Source: Tetrahymena elliotti 4EA
Taxonomy: Eukaryota > Ciliophora > Oligohymenophorea > Hymenostomatida > Tetrahymenidae
Length of the DNA: 64,000 nt
Direction: 5' to 3'
Assembly (NCBI GenBank): GCA_000231825.2
Contig: JH720345.1
Span: 309,306 to 373,305, forward strand
In this document: positions 11,253 to 22,958 of the stretch, piece by piece
How positions within the stretch are numbered: position 1 is the stretch's first letter
Layout of the letters: each line of letters starts with the position of its first letter
The notes under the pieces: generated by a model
Database searches by the model: none
What the model saw: only the letters and a program-made list of their open reading frames with translations
What the model was told of the DNA's origin: nothing
Program-made: the position numbers and the translations under genes

Positions 11253-13244
11253 ATGGAAAAAGATAAATAAACAAAGTAAAATAAAATAAAGGAAAAGGTT
11301 CCATCTTAATATGAAATATGGAAATTTTACTTTAAATTTATTAAAATCAACTGGAAGTAATTTGCTATTATCAACATTAATTGGTTACTATGCTCTTTAA
11401 TTTATGCTTACAACCCATTTATCTTGATTGAATTAAAATATGCTCTTTAAGATTAAAATCTTAGGTAAGTCTAAAATTTGATTTTCTAATTTTTGTCTTA
11501 CTAAATTATTGGGTAAATTCTTGAATACATATAACTAAAGTATTATTGGAATCGCTATAATGAAATCAAGTAATAAATACAGAAATCTATCCTTGAGCAT
11601 TTATTTAGCCTTGACATTTAATTCTTTGAAGAAAATAAGGTTACCTATTTATCAAGTGTAGTGTAAGAAGGAGCTGACTAAATATCAGAATAGATTTCAT
11701 ATGGTAAATTATCTGAGAAACTTAATGATTATACTGAAATAATAAGTAAATTAATATTTATATATCTTTAGAGTCCTTATTTGCTGCTATTTCTATCGCT
11801 ATTATCAGTAGCTAGTTTAACAGTGCATTATAAAATAAATAATAGAAAATAGATAGCTGAGAAGAATTAAGATTTTCAAAGTGAATACAAAAATTTTGCT
11901 CTTGATGATATAATAACAAATATCCACTTGATCAAAATATTTAACTAAGAAAACTTGGAAGTGGAAAAACTAAATAATATTATTCATGAAAACTGCAAAT
12001 ATTAGTAGGAAACTGAATACTATAAATAGATGAAATCTATATTTGAAAATATAACTCATGATACGATGAAGATATCTATTGTTCTATACTTGCTTGTTTC
12101 TGGTGTTGAAGATCAGGAAAATAAAAAAATAATTCTAAATAGTCTTGCTGAAATACTTGCTTATACATATAGTGTAATTTTGCTGTTTAAAGATATATCT
12201 AAGCTTTTTCTTAAGAAGCCAGCTAAATATTACAATAAAAAATACAAATATATTGGAAAGGTTATCAAGCTCTTTCAAGCTGAACCTAAAATCAAAGATA
12301 CTTTTACAGTAGAAAAATCCTTTCAGTATTTAAAAGGAAATATTAAGTTTGAGAATGTTAATTTTAAATATCCTTAAAATAATGAATACATTTTTAGATA
12401 AAATGAATTACATGAAGATAATTTAATATAGTAAACTTCAACAGAATCTCTTTAATCATAAGATTCTATAGGGTCTATAGATAGTAAAGAATCTAATGTA
12501 TCAGTTGATTCCGAGAACTTGATCTGTTTAAATAGAAAAAACATTTTATAAAATGTCAGCTTTGAAATTAAAGCATGTCAATTAGTTGCTTTTGTAGGAA
12601 TAAGTGGAAGTGGAAAATCGACAATAGTTAAACTAATTGAAAGGTATTATGATGTATAAGAAGGTTAAATTTTACTAGATAATTAGAATATTAAAGATAT
12701 AAGCATAAAGGATCTAAGAAGAAGTATTGGTTTAGTAAGTTAAGAACCTTCTTTGTTTGATAATAGCATTGAATATAATATTACATATGGATGTATTGAT
12801 GGTAAATATACCCAAGAAGAGCTCAAATAGATATGTGATGTATCTGGAGTTAGTGAATTTGTATATGATATCAACAGATTTCCAGAAGGATTAAAAACTC
12901 TTGTTGGATCAAAAGGAATGAAACTAAGTGGTGGCTAGAAATAAAGGATAGCTATTGCTAGAGCTTTAATTAAAAAGCCAACTATTTTGATCTTAGATGA
13001 AGCTACTAGTTCTCTTGATGCAGAAAGTGAGCACTTAGTTTAGACGTATATTGATAAACTGGTGGGTTATAGAGGTATTACAATTATCTAAATAGCTCAT
13101 AGATTGAGTACTATAGTTAAAAGTGATGTTATTTTTGTATTCGAAAATGGAGTAATTAAGGAGCAAGGAAATCATGAACAGTTGCTGTAAAAAGAAGGAG
13201 TCTATAAAAGGTTGATTCACCATCAAATAAGCCTGATAAATTGA
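11253..13244 (+). CDS. ABCB-type half transporter (TMD + NBD), intact
   Basis: Single exon of 663 aa ending at TGA 13242-13244, with dozens of in-frame TAA/TAG. The N-terminal two thirds is a divergent transmembrane domain. The C-terminal 230 residues form a complete ATP-binding cassette: Walker [10 protein letters not shown] (about residue 447), Q-loop [13 protein letters not shown], signature LSGGQKQR (about 558), Walker [15 protein letters not shown] (about 578) and H-loop IAHRLS. A short acidic Ser-rich insert (about 385-425) precedes the cassette. One TMD plus one NBD is the half-transporter plan, so it should act as a dimer that exports a substrate across a membrane using ATP; the substrate cannot be read from sequence. 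It lies head-to-head with the decayed copy and is the only complete one of three paralogs here. The start is the first ATG in a frame that stays open. Confidence 0.9.
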
Positions 13245-13628
13245 TTATTATTATATTTTAAAGTATTGTGATTTTGCAAAATTACACTTTAATTTTTACA
13301 TCAAATTTATTACTTTAAAAATTTTTAATCACCATTTAGTCCTCTATAAGTTTGGGGAGGAGGCTGGTGAAAATTAATGAGGATTTACGGTAATTAATAT
13401 TTTAATTTTATTTTGTATTGCATTTGATGAATTAGAACACTTTTCAGTTTTAGCAAAAATCTTGATGTATTGAATCTGAGAAAAAACTGATTTTATCCTA
13501 AGAGTTTAATCTATCATAATAAAAGATATAAAAGAATTTATCATTGTGGAAATTAAAATATTAAAATCATAAAAAAACTTAAGAAAAAATTGAGGCATAT
13601 GTAAGTCTTAATAAAGAGATTTTTTTTT
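13245..13628. other. Intergenic with a small GC-richer patch
   Basis: Mostly AT-rich. At about 13338-13395 lies a patch that is unusually rich in G (cctctataagtttggggagg and following bases) with a possible CCTC/GAGG stem. It fits no RNA family I know, and no long open frame covers it. Confidence 0.4.
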
Positions 13629-13904
13629 GCCATAGAATAACTCTACTATGGATCTGACCACAGATTGGAAGTGGAAGTTACTGGAAAGATTTACAAGATC
13701 GAATTACTAAATGGAAAGGTTTATCTAGAAACAGAATCAAAATATTTAGGTTAACTAAAAATGAATCCCCTTGAGTTTAATAAAAGTTAAAGCTATCTGA
13801 TTATTGAATTCAAAATTTGTAAATAAAAAATATCTAAAATTTTAAAAGATAAATTATTACACATTATATATGATAGTATAAATATATTGATTAGAAAACT
13901 TTGA
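13629..13904 (+). pseudogene. Possible exon remnant, unrecognised
   Basis: A 92-codon frame closing at TGA 13902-13904. Its first half reads like ordinary protein (LYYGSDHRLEVEVTGKIYK, then NGKVYLETESKYLG) with normal amino-acid balance, unlike the Lys/Asn/Ile/Phe runs from noncoding DNA here. It is preceded by a T-rich tract ending in ATAG, which looks like a splice acceptor, and by GTAAGT at 13601. That intron would be only about 36 nt, and no upstream exon joins it in frame. A decayed exon or the end of an unfinished gene model are both possible. Confidence 0.35.
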
Positions 13905-13986
13905 AATAATTTTTTTTTTTATTTTAACTATTTATTTATGTTAGAGAATTTTTTTTATTAGAGGGCTATTTTTTTTTTGATTTTAA

Positions 13987-15470
13987 TCAACAAACATTTT
14001 TAAGTAATTCATTGGCATCAAGAGCATAGATGGATGCTCTGCCACAAATTTCATATAAATGTCTGAAGCCAGATAATTAGGATTCAGGAACTTCACCGCA
14101 TTTATTTTCAAAAGCTTCAACAAGGTTCTAATAGCAAGTGAAATCAGTGGAAGTATAGATATTACTAGTAGCCTATTCTCCTATTTTAATCTTAATAGAA
14201 TCAAAGAATGTTTAGAATTTCTAGTCATTGTGTAATTCGATATTCAAATTTTAGAAATTTTCAGAAGAAGGAGATTGGATGTATTGATGAAGGAAGGTAG
14301 AAATTTTAACTTTTCTTGAATCAAGAAAACTTTCATGAGCATGAATATCACCTTCCTCTTCTTTTTCAACATTTTTTATCTTTCTAATATTAGGGGTAGA
14401 TGAGAAATTGAAGAATTTCAACAAAGTAGATTTCAAGGACTTGGAAGGAGATGATTAAGCTGAAAAGAAATCTGCAACAGGTTCACTAACAAAGGAGAGA
14501 TCACCCCATTACATGACTTGAGATTAACTAGTTCTTTATGCAACATATTCGAACTATTGTTACAAAGTAAGAGCTTCAAAATCTTCAACTTCATCAATTT
14601 ATTCAAGGAAGTTAATACTAAAACGATCACCTAAGCAAGATCCAATACTTTAGCCATTAACCTTAGCTTATGAACCACTATATTTTATTATAATAAATTA
14701 TTTAAAACACAATCAATTCAAATAAATTTATTTACCAATAAGCAGCATATGAACTTTCTGTGGGATTAGCAGCAGATAAAGCATAAACGTTAAGGTTTGC
14801 AGGGAGGTTAACAAACATAGATCCAGATTCACAGGTTTCTAAATAGTAAATAAGTTTCTTGTACTTCTTCAAGCTGTGCATCTTTTATAAGGTTTAGACT
14901 AAGTCTTTAGCATAGAACTTTTAGGTAGGGAACATAATAAATCCTGGAGCACCATGATCAGTAAAATAAAGGAATACCTTTTTATTTAAAAAAAATTGTT
15001 TAAAACTAAACAAAATTAATTTAATTATTAAGACTAAAAATACAAGTTAAGTCAAAATTTGTTAATTAAAATGTTACGTTATCATTCTCAGTAGATTATA
15101 AAACTCTTTCTGTACCGATCTTATGAACAGCCTTCTTGTCACCAGTGAGAACACTAATATAGTTTTTAGGAGTAACATCTTTGCCTTGGTAATCAATTTT
15201 GCAACCAGCATAAACGTCCTATCCATCAGGTTGATTGAAAAGTTTACCTTTGAAAGGATTTTTTTTATCATTTGCAACATCGTTATATAAGAAGACAATA
15301 ATATTTTCTGGTAAGAAACCCTTTTTCAATAAAGATTGATAGGCATGGCAAACATCAGCTTAATGTCTGTAGTTTTCATAGCCCTTAGAACCAGCAACTA
15401 AAACAGAGTAATTTGCACAAGCAACAAATGAAATAAGTCCAAAGAGAGCAAAAAGAAGAGTTTTATTCAT
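13987..15470 (-). CDS. Legumain-family (C13) cysteine peptidase, copy A
   Basis: Three exons (15470-15078, 14977-14736, 14677-13987) give 441 aa. The introns of 100 and 58 nt have GT-AG ends and sit at the same places and phases as in the neighbour copy at 16.8-18.3 kb. A signal peptide covers about residues 1-19 ([19 protein letters not shown]). The peptidase core shows NYSVLVAGS, the [11 protein letters not shown] motif, catalytic His139 in TDHGAPG and catalytic Cys180 in ETCESGSMF, in the usual spacing for legumain. The C-terminal third carries a Cys-containing prodomain-like region (FTCYQNLVEAFENKCG and ending NVC). Legumains cut after Asn or Asp in acidic vacuoles, so a lysosomal or phagosomal role is inferred. 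The length matches the family (about 430-440 aa). Confidence 0.93.
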
Positions 15471-16796
15471 TTCTTTTAATTTAATTTGATCTTTATTTTT
15501 TTAATTAATTATTTCATACAAGCAGTGCTTCCTTGAAATTCTTTTAAAGTCATATTTTTTCTTTCATTAGTGTGTCAATATTCTTTGATATCAGCCAAAA
15601 AATTTCTTTTATATAAGTTAATAAAAGAAATAAAGTCAAAAAGGCAGCTTAACATGAATTGTGGAAATCTTTCAAAGGTGACTGTTAATCTTCCTACAAA
15701 ATAGGTTTGAAAAAAATGTAACCTGTATGCTTGATTACATTTCTAAGAAAATAATTTCAAAGATCTTGCATAATTTTGTTAGAATTAATAAAAATTTTAA
15801 CCGAAGAATGATTCTCTAAAAGATTAATCTATTTTTGTACTTCATATTAAAATTATCAAAAAAAAATAAAAAATTCAAATTAAGAGTCTAAATTTCTTTT
15901 ACACAAATAAAAGATTCTATTTTTTTACTTAATTAATATATTTGAAAATCTTTTCTTATTGTCAAAACAAGCCAAAAAATGTAATCATCTTTCAGATATT
16001 AATTTAAAAATCTTATTTTTTTATAAATACAATCAAAAAAATAGAGTTAACAAACTGATAAATTACTCAATATATCATAAATCAATAAATCAGTAATTGA
16101 ACTAAAAATATTTACTCATCTTTATCTTAGAAGTGGATATATTTGGAAATATTTTTCATATTTGTGAAAGAGAAAATTAAAATTGAGAAATAATATTTTA
16201 TAAATGACATAAATAAAAATAAAAACAAATTTACTTTATTTTTGTGTATTTTTACCACTTTTCAATTTTAGAAAGAATAAAAAATCATAAAACTGTTTGC
16301 TGATCTATAGATTATAGATAGATTTCATTTTAGAAAGATTATTTTTAAAATTTTAGCCAATCTGACTGAGGTGATCAAAAATATAAAATCTATCAAAAAA
16401 TAAAAATTGATTATCAAAATTTATCATCATATAATTTATCCTCTCTACCATAATAATGAAACAATCATCTTTAATAAAATTTAGTATTTAACAACTTTTA
16501 TTCTTTTAGAATATGGATTATTCTGTTAATTTCGAAGTAGATAAAATATCAAAGCATTTTTTAAGCAAAATCAATATTATTACCCTTTAATAAATCAAGT
16601 AAAAAAATACTCTAAATAAAAAAGTAAATTTATCAAAAATAATTTACATCTATTTATGACTTTAAACTGAAAATAATTAAATAGAAACATTAATTTTATT
16701 TAAAGGAAATTTGTGAAATAATTTTTTATTATTAAAGATTTTTACATATAATATTCATATAAACAAAATTTATTTTGAAAAGTATTTATATTATAA
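15471..16796. other. Spacer between tandem peptidase genes, no gene seen
   Basis: AT-rich; should hold the promoter of copy A and the 3' end signals of copy B. No exon-like patch was found on either strand. Confidence 0.6.
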
Positions 16797-18313
16797 TCAG
16801 CAAATGTTTTCAAGCATTTCTTCATAGTTAGGTTCTACCAAAAAGTTTCTTTGACAGAATTAGTAGAAGTAAGATAAACTGCTAAGTTGGGATTCAGGAG
16901 TTTTTCCACACTTGGATTCGAAAGTTTCAACTAAATTCTTGTAGCAAGTGAAGTTAGTACCAACTTGGGAACCGTTAGTTTCTAAATCAGCATTTTGTAA
17001 ACTGAATCTAGTTTCAATTTGATCAAAGAAGTTTTGGAATTTTTGATCTTCGTGTAATTCCATATTCAATTTTTCGAAATTTTCAGTAATAGGATTGCTT
17101 GTGTATAAATGGAGCAAAGTGCTAATTTTAGCTTTTCTGTTGTTAACTAAGTTATCGTGATTGTGGAGACCTTCTTCTTCGTGTTGAATGAGGTTTTCTT
17201 CCTTAATTTTTCTCATAGAGGGAGAACTGAAGTTGAAGAGACTTAACAAAGTAGCCTTCAAAGATTTCTTGGCATCAGCAGAAGAAGTCATATAGTTAGA
17301 AACAGGTTCACTTGTGAAAGAGAGATCACCCCATTGCATAACTTTAGACATTAAAGTCTTTTTAGAAACATGTTCAAATTGTTCTTATAAAGTGAGTTTT
17401 TCAATATTTTTAGTTGATTCAATTTATTCAATCCAATTGACGCTGAAAAGATCTCCCAAGCAAGAACCAATAACTTTACCTTTAACGAAAGCCTTAAGAC
17501 CACTTTTATTTTAGATGAAAATTTTTAATTAAAAGCTTAATAAAAAGAATTTTTTTTACCAATAAGTAGCATATGAAGATTAAGTAGGATTAGCAGCAGA
17601 GACAGCATAGATGTTAAGATCAGTAGGGAGGTTGACAAACATAGATCCAGACTCACAAGTTTCCAAATAGTAAACAATTTTTTTGTACATTTTTTTGCTA
17701 TTCATGGTTTAGAAAGCTGAAATTAAATCATTAGCATACATATAGGTGGTGGGGAAACCAATAATACCTGGGGCACCGTGATCAGAGAAGTAAAGGAAAA
17801 CCTGAATTTGAATATAAAGTTAATAAATAAGTAAAAATCTTTCTTAAACAAATATTTCTGAATTTTTATTTTTTGATCTTAATTATCTTTTTAAAAAAGA
17901 AAATAAACAAAAAATTTTACATTATCATTTTCAGTTGATTCGAGAACTCTACCAGTACCAATATTAGCAACAGCAGCCTTGTTGCCAGTAAGAATGTTTA
18001 CGTAGTTTTAAGGAGTAACATCATTTCCTTGGTAATCAATCTTACAACCAGCATAAACATCTTCACCCAAAGGTTTGTTGAATAATTATCCTTTGAAAGG
18101 ATTTTTATTATCAGAAGCAACATCGTTGTATAGGAAAACAATAACGTTTTCTGGGGCGAAACCCTTTTTAATGAGGACTTAATAAGCATGACATACATCT
18201 GCTTGATGTCTATAGTTTTCAAAACCTCTAGAGCCAGCAACTAAAACAGAGTAATTAGCGCAAGCAACAAATGAAATTAATCCGATAAGAGCAAAAATAA
18301 GAGTTTTGTTCAT
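16797..18313 (-). CDS. Legumain-family (C13) cysteine peptidase, copy B
   Basis: Three exons (18313-17921, 17801-17560, 17502-16797) give 446 aa; introns are 119 and 57 nt. A signal peptide ([19 protein letters not shown]) is followed by [11 protein letters not shown] and [11 protein letters not shown]. Catalytic His139 lies in SDHGAPG and Cys180 in ETCESGSMF. The second intron splits a Cys codon in ATYWCGL or YC, at the position where the family has a conserved YC. The C-terminal prodomain region ends with [19 protein letters not shown]. The first two exons are exactly as long as in copy A (393 and 242 nt), so the pair is a tandem duplication in the same orientation; the third exons differ by 15 nt and diverge more. 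Codon use is moderately biased (AAC, TTC, GAA), suggesting good expression. Confidence 0.94.
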
Positions 18314-18915
18314 TTTTTATCCCAATATTAGTTTTTAACAATGTTATTAAAATTTAATAAATATTGAAAGCTTTAAATACTGCTTTTGAAAAAGGCAAAA
18401 AAGCAAATTAATTCTTTTACTATTTATATAAAAGAATAAATATTTGTCTAAATCGATTTAAAGATATTACTGATGAGTAAATCTAAATCCTCTCGAGTTA
18501 AGCAAGTATGCCAAGCTAAAAATATCCAATTTAAATACTAACTTCTCAAGAAATAAATAAATTATAAAAATTCTATTTTTATAATAAAACTCTTAAAATA
18601 ATTTTTACTCGGTTAAATAATTATATTGCTTTTAAGGATTTTTATAAAAGATTTCTAAAGTAAATGGTGAAAAAAATATTATAATTTATTTGAAAATTAA
18701 ATTTCTATTAGAAATCTGAAAAACATGATTTTGCTATCTGTAAGGTTTCCTTGTTTTTTTAATCTTTAATATCCTTTTATTTGAAAAGAATAATTAAAGA
18801 AAAAGCATCTAAGTAATTTATATCAAAAATTTTATATTTGTTTTTAAATTCTATTTTTCAAAACAAAGTATTTTATTTTTTAAATAAAATGAATATTTAT
18901 CAATATTAAAAAAAC
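18314..18915. other. Intergenic, no gene seen
   Basis: AT-rich DNA upstream of peptidase copy B and downstream of the minus-strand tRNA-Phe. Contains a short stretch around 18480-18500 with more G and C but no frame or fold that I recognise. Confidence 0.55.
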
Positions 18916-18921
18916 AAAAAA
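18916..18921 (-). terminator. Pol III terminator of second tRNA-Phe
   Basis: Six T on the minus strand immediately after the tRNA discriminator base. Confidence 0.8.
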
Positions 18922-18994
18922 TGCCTTCACTCGGGATCGAACCGAGGACCGTAAGATCTTCAGTCTTACGCTCTCCCAGCTGAGCTATAAAGGC
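18922..18994 (-). tRNA. tRNA-Phe (anticodon GAA), second copy
   Basis: 73-nt cloverleaf identical to the tRNA at 1163-1235 except for one base in the D loop (C here at 18979 on the minus strand, T at 1178 in the other). All stems, anticodon GAA and discriminator A are intact. Flanking DNA is not shared with the first copy beyond the gene and a T-run. Confidence 0.97.
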
Positions 18995-19209
18995 TTAACA
19001 AGATTTAATAAACTGAATGGATTATTCAGCTAGTCAAATAACTTTATATTATCCAAAATAAAGAAAATTAGATAAGTAATACAATAGAAGTAGGAGTAGA
19101 ACAAAAGTTGCAAATGTAAAATAAATGAATAGATTTTTGCATAGATAGAATATTTAAAAAAAGTACAAAAGATAAAATAATAAATTATTAACATTAAAAT
19201 GATTTATTT
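18995..19209. other. Short spacer between tRNA and phosphatase pseudogene
   Basis: AT-rich. The reading frame of the phosphatase pseudogene runs on through it without TGA until about 19028, which suggests that its original stop codon has been lost rather than that this is coding. Confidence 0.5.
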
Positions 19210-20618
19210 TAAATGTGCTTTTTATCAGAGTGACATGATTATCCTAAAATGATAATAGCAGATATTGAATCACTTAAAATTCTAAATGATGATTCAGTAC
19301 TCACTATATTTTCTAAACTACAGACTTGATCATAATTTGGGACAACAAATTATGCCACACGGCTTTTAAATTTCTCTAAACCACAATACTGAGAGGTTTA
19401 GTCACATATCTTTTGATATTCACCATTATATCTGAACATAATAAAGTTTTTGCATGTTGCTTTGTCTTATCTCAATTCAATAATAATGTTTGCTCCATAT
19501 TTTGTAGGTCCATGATAGCAGACAGTGTTAGCAGGTAAAGTTTTCGTATAAGTCTTTTCAATGCACTCCCAACTAGTTAAATTGAATCCTTAGAGTACCA
19601 TATTTACAGTGGTGTCTTGAGCTGATAAGAAATATCCCTTTAAATTATTTTTAGAGTTAGAAACTTTGTCACTTAATACTTGGACTAAATTGTTCAAGAA
19701 TGGAGGAACGGTAGCTCTTTTTTTAGACAGGAGTTTTGAAGAGATAAATGAATTCTGAGGTTGTATAGAATTTCCATATCATTTTAAAGCTAGGCATCAT
19801 TTGTGTATGCTGCAGGTAAAGGAATGTTTTAGAATTATTAAGCTATAATAATATCCATATAGTTATAGATAGTAAATAAATCAAGAGTAGACTCATCTAA
19901 TTAAAAGATCTAAGCAAATTTTTTAATTTGTGGCTTGAATTCTTCATTAATTCTTTTCCAATCTTCACTCTTTTAATTTTCTGGGTTCCATTAAGCCTCC
20001 ATAGGGTGGGTAAGCATCTCCATAGCCAAGAAGAATTTTATCTCTAGATTTCTCTACAACATGAATAGGAATTGATTAGTATCCATTTTAAACAAGATAA
20101 ATCTCATTAATTTGGTTTACTGTTGACTTACCTCTTGGCTTGAATTCAACATTTAATAAATCCTTTTTATTATTAAGAATTTCAGTAGGAATTTGATCTC
20201 CAAACTAAGCAGGATATAAACCAGCAAGAAGACACTAAGCAGACATAATAGTTCTAATAATATTATTAGAAAATTAATTTACTAAAAGAATAAAAATATT
20301 TATTTAATATATTTACCTGTTTACATCAGTAGATCTGTAAGAAATTTCAGAAGGATCATATTTTTCACTCAATTATTTTGCATCTTTAATATAATCCTAG
20401 TTTAAAACCTAACCTAGGTAAAATAATTGTCTTTGTCCTACATAAGTCAGTTCTCCAGAGTTTGACTCTTTGTCTTTTTAGATTTAAATGTTTTGAACTA
20501 GGATATCTACACCATGTTTGTGAAGTGTTACTATCATTTTCAAATTACTGTTACTAATATCTTAACCTTGAGCTATTACTAAAGATAATAGCAATAAAGA
20601 GACAATAAACTATTTCAT
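19210..20618 (-). pseudogene. Histidine acid phosphatase family, frameshifted
   Basis: From ATG 20618 the frame reads a signal peptide (MKQFIVSLLLLSLVIAQG), then VTLHKHGVD where the family has RHG. It continues with ELTYVGQRQLFYLGQ and YRSTDVNRTIMSAQCLLAGLYP. A clean 63-nt intron (20254-20316) splits the Arg of DVNR. IPIHVVEKSRDKILLGYGDA follows. The frame then breaks at a G-run near 20004-20010 (reaches TGA soon after) and again near 19750-19760. The later parts, SEDWKRINEEFKPQIKKFAQ and YFLSAQDTTVNMVLQGFNLT, are in other frames. The usual HD of the proton-donor motif is QD here, the motif Arg is Lys, and no stop occurs where the family ends. Family membership is clear from the order of conserved blocks. 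An active enzyme is very unlikely unless the frameshifts are sequencing errors. Confidence 0.82.
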
Positions 20619-22175
20619 TCTTCTTTATTTTTTTTCTTTTTAAAAAAATTCAATTATAAAATTTGATTATTGATTCAGAAAGCTATTTGAGAATTTATAG
20701 CACCTATTATAGATTTAGTATTACAAAATTTAATACATTGACTTTAGTACTATAAATTAAGAGTAGGTAAGGGGGATTTTAATATACACCATATTTTAAA
20801 ATTATTTCCCCTCCTTATTTCTTCAAAACAAATCAAACTAAATAGATATTTAGATTCTACGGTAATTAAATTAGATATAACCAAGTTTGGCAATTTAGAA
20901 TAGATATGATGTACATTTTTTTTTAATTTACAATTAATAGTTTTATGTGCTTAAAAATAAGCATGATATTATTCTTCAAATAAAATGATACTGGAAGTAA
21001 ATTACTTTTCAATTTCCATTAACATCTTGTACTAAAATGATCATTTATTTTTTTAGAATCTTAACTATAAAATTAATTTTATTACTTAAAAATCCCCATT
21101 TCTTATTGGTTCTCTAACTAAACTGTGTAATTTATGTGCATCATCTACTAGTGTTTTTCTCTAAAATTATAATATTGAAATTCATCAGAGATTAGCAATA
21201 ATAATTAATATTTAAAAGAAAGTTTAAAAAGTTTTATTTTCTTGAAAAAAAACATTAAAAGATATTAGTTTGATTTTAAATTTAAAATCTTTAAAAATAA
21301 AAGTTTGAAGTATTTTTATGTAGAAAGTATTTTAAGTATTTTTAACAGAATTTTAATTATAAGATTCTCCATTTATTATAAAATTAATTTTCAAATTAAA
21401 AAAATCATTTATCTCTAAACAAAAACTCAAACAAGTGTTTGTAGATCAAGGCTAATGTTTGGTTTTATAATATACAAATTCTAAATAATTCTATAGGTTC
21501 TATTTTAAATACTTAAAGTAATTTATTAATTAGATTACTGGAGATAATATAATAATAGGTTATAATTAATTTATTAAGGATTAAATTCATATTTCAATTC
21601 TTATTATTCCCTTAAAAAAGTTAAAAACGAAAAGATTTTTTTATAATTCTACTTTAAATGAATTAATTATTAATTCTTAACCAAATTTGGAGAAAATAAC
21701 ATAAGCAATTTTAAATTTAAATTTGTGATGAATAACAATTTTCAATTCTTAAATTTGGTAAAGATTATTTGAGGAAGATCTATTGTAAATATAAATTAAT
21801 TTGGAATAAATAGTTCATAGAATATCTTTTCAAATTCAGCAATAAATAAAATAAGTTATTTAATATGTGGGTATTAAAAATAGTAAATATTTTGAAAGAT
21901 AAAGTTCAACTTAAGTTTTATAAATATTTTTTTTGCTAGACAGAATATTTGAATATTTATGAAATACTTCTAAAAATAAAATAATAAATTTTTAGTGAAA
22001 TAATAGTTAGTATCTTTTTGAGTTTTATACATAAAGTAAAAAATATATTTTATAAGTAATAAATAGTAAATAAAGTAATTAATTTATTAATATAGATCTC
22101 TTAGTAAAGTTAGTTCTAATATCTACAAAATATTTAAGTCTTTAGATTTAAATCTAATCTGTTATTTTATTAATT
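20619..22175. other. Intergenic, no gene seen
   Basis: About 1.5 kb of AT-rich DNA between two minus-strand units, dense in TGA in all frames. Nothing to report apart from A/T runs. Confidence 0.6.
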
Positions 22176-22682
22176 TCAAATCTGAACACTATCTTTCTAA
22201 AAAGCTTGGAATTTTTAGAGTTTCATAGGCCTATATGGTATTTCAGCTCCTTCTTATTCTATATTATTTTCTTTTTGCATTTTTTAGTTATTTTAGTTGT
22301 TATCTAGAATGTAATAATGAGCGTTTTTATTTTTCTAAAGTTAATCTAGATAAATAAGACGATTTTCCAAACTAGAACTATATCCGCTAAATTTTATCTA
22401 AGTATCAGGACTTAGAATATCTTAATACTTTTAATAAATACTGTTAATTATATTTAATAGCTAAAAAGTTTACTCTTCCTCCATAAAATCTACAAATGTA
22501 TACAAATCAAAACTATCCAGCCCAATCTAAATGCAATTGAATACTTCAAATGCATTTTATTGGTTATCAGCCTCTATTGTCAAGCATTCATTTAAATACT
22601 TAATGAGCTTTTCAACTTTTTAAGATATTTCATCGCATTAGTTATTATAGTCATCTATTGTTTATAAATCTACTTCGTTCAT
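22176..22682 (-). CDS. Small helical protein, function unknown
   Basis: Single exon of 168 aa from ATG 22682 to TGA 22176-22178, with many TAA/TAG Gln codons. Composition is acidic and rich in Gln, Asn, Asp and Leu. Residues 10-50 and 70-125 look helical and possibly coiled (VEKLIKYLNECLTIEADNQ, then LLNIINSIYQKYQDIL). No signal peptide, membrane segment or catalytic motif is visible, and I recognise no family. Amino-acid balance and the uninterrupted frame in a TGA-rich setting argue that it is real. It diverges from the hydrolase gene that starts 277 bp away, so the two share a promoter region. Confidence 0.7.
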
Positions 22683-22958
22683 CTAAATTTCTACCTTAAA
22701 ATGTATTTTTATTGATTGTTTGTTGCTATTATTCTGACACCCTAAATTTTGCTAATTAAAACTAATATTCGCTATAAAAAATTATAGCTAAGATACACTT
22801 ATTAACCTAATTAAATATCGCATTATTCTAGATATTATCTCATGACAGAAAAGTTAAGTCCTTCTATTTTTTGTCATTTAAAAATTAACAAACCAAACAA
22901 ATTTAAGAATTAAATAGAAATTTATTTGTTATTTTCATATAATTCGCTCCTCTTTAAT
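22683..22958. promoter_or_regulatory. Shared promoter region of divergent gene pair
   Basis: 276 bp between the start codons of two divergent genes; both promoters must lie here or in the flanking 5' UTRs. AT-rich with no consensus element that I can assign. Confidence 0.5.

Noticed and set aside
12030..12377. 115-aa plus-strand open frame as an independent small protein
   Set aside because: It is an internal, in-frame piece of the intact ABC transporter between Gln codons.
13338..13395. Box C/D snoRNA in the G-rich patch
   Set aside because: No proper C box (RTGATGA) and D box (CTGA) pair with a closing stem could be found.
14433..14630. Short minus-strand frames within legumain copy A
   Set aside because: They are in other frames than the three-exon model that carries the catalytic motifs.
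16860..17351. 163-aa minus-strand open frame under the standard code, as a separate gene
   Set aside because: It is in frame with, and simply part of, exon 3 of legumain copy B; a TAA/TAG Gln codon cut it short.
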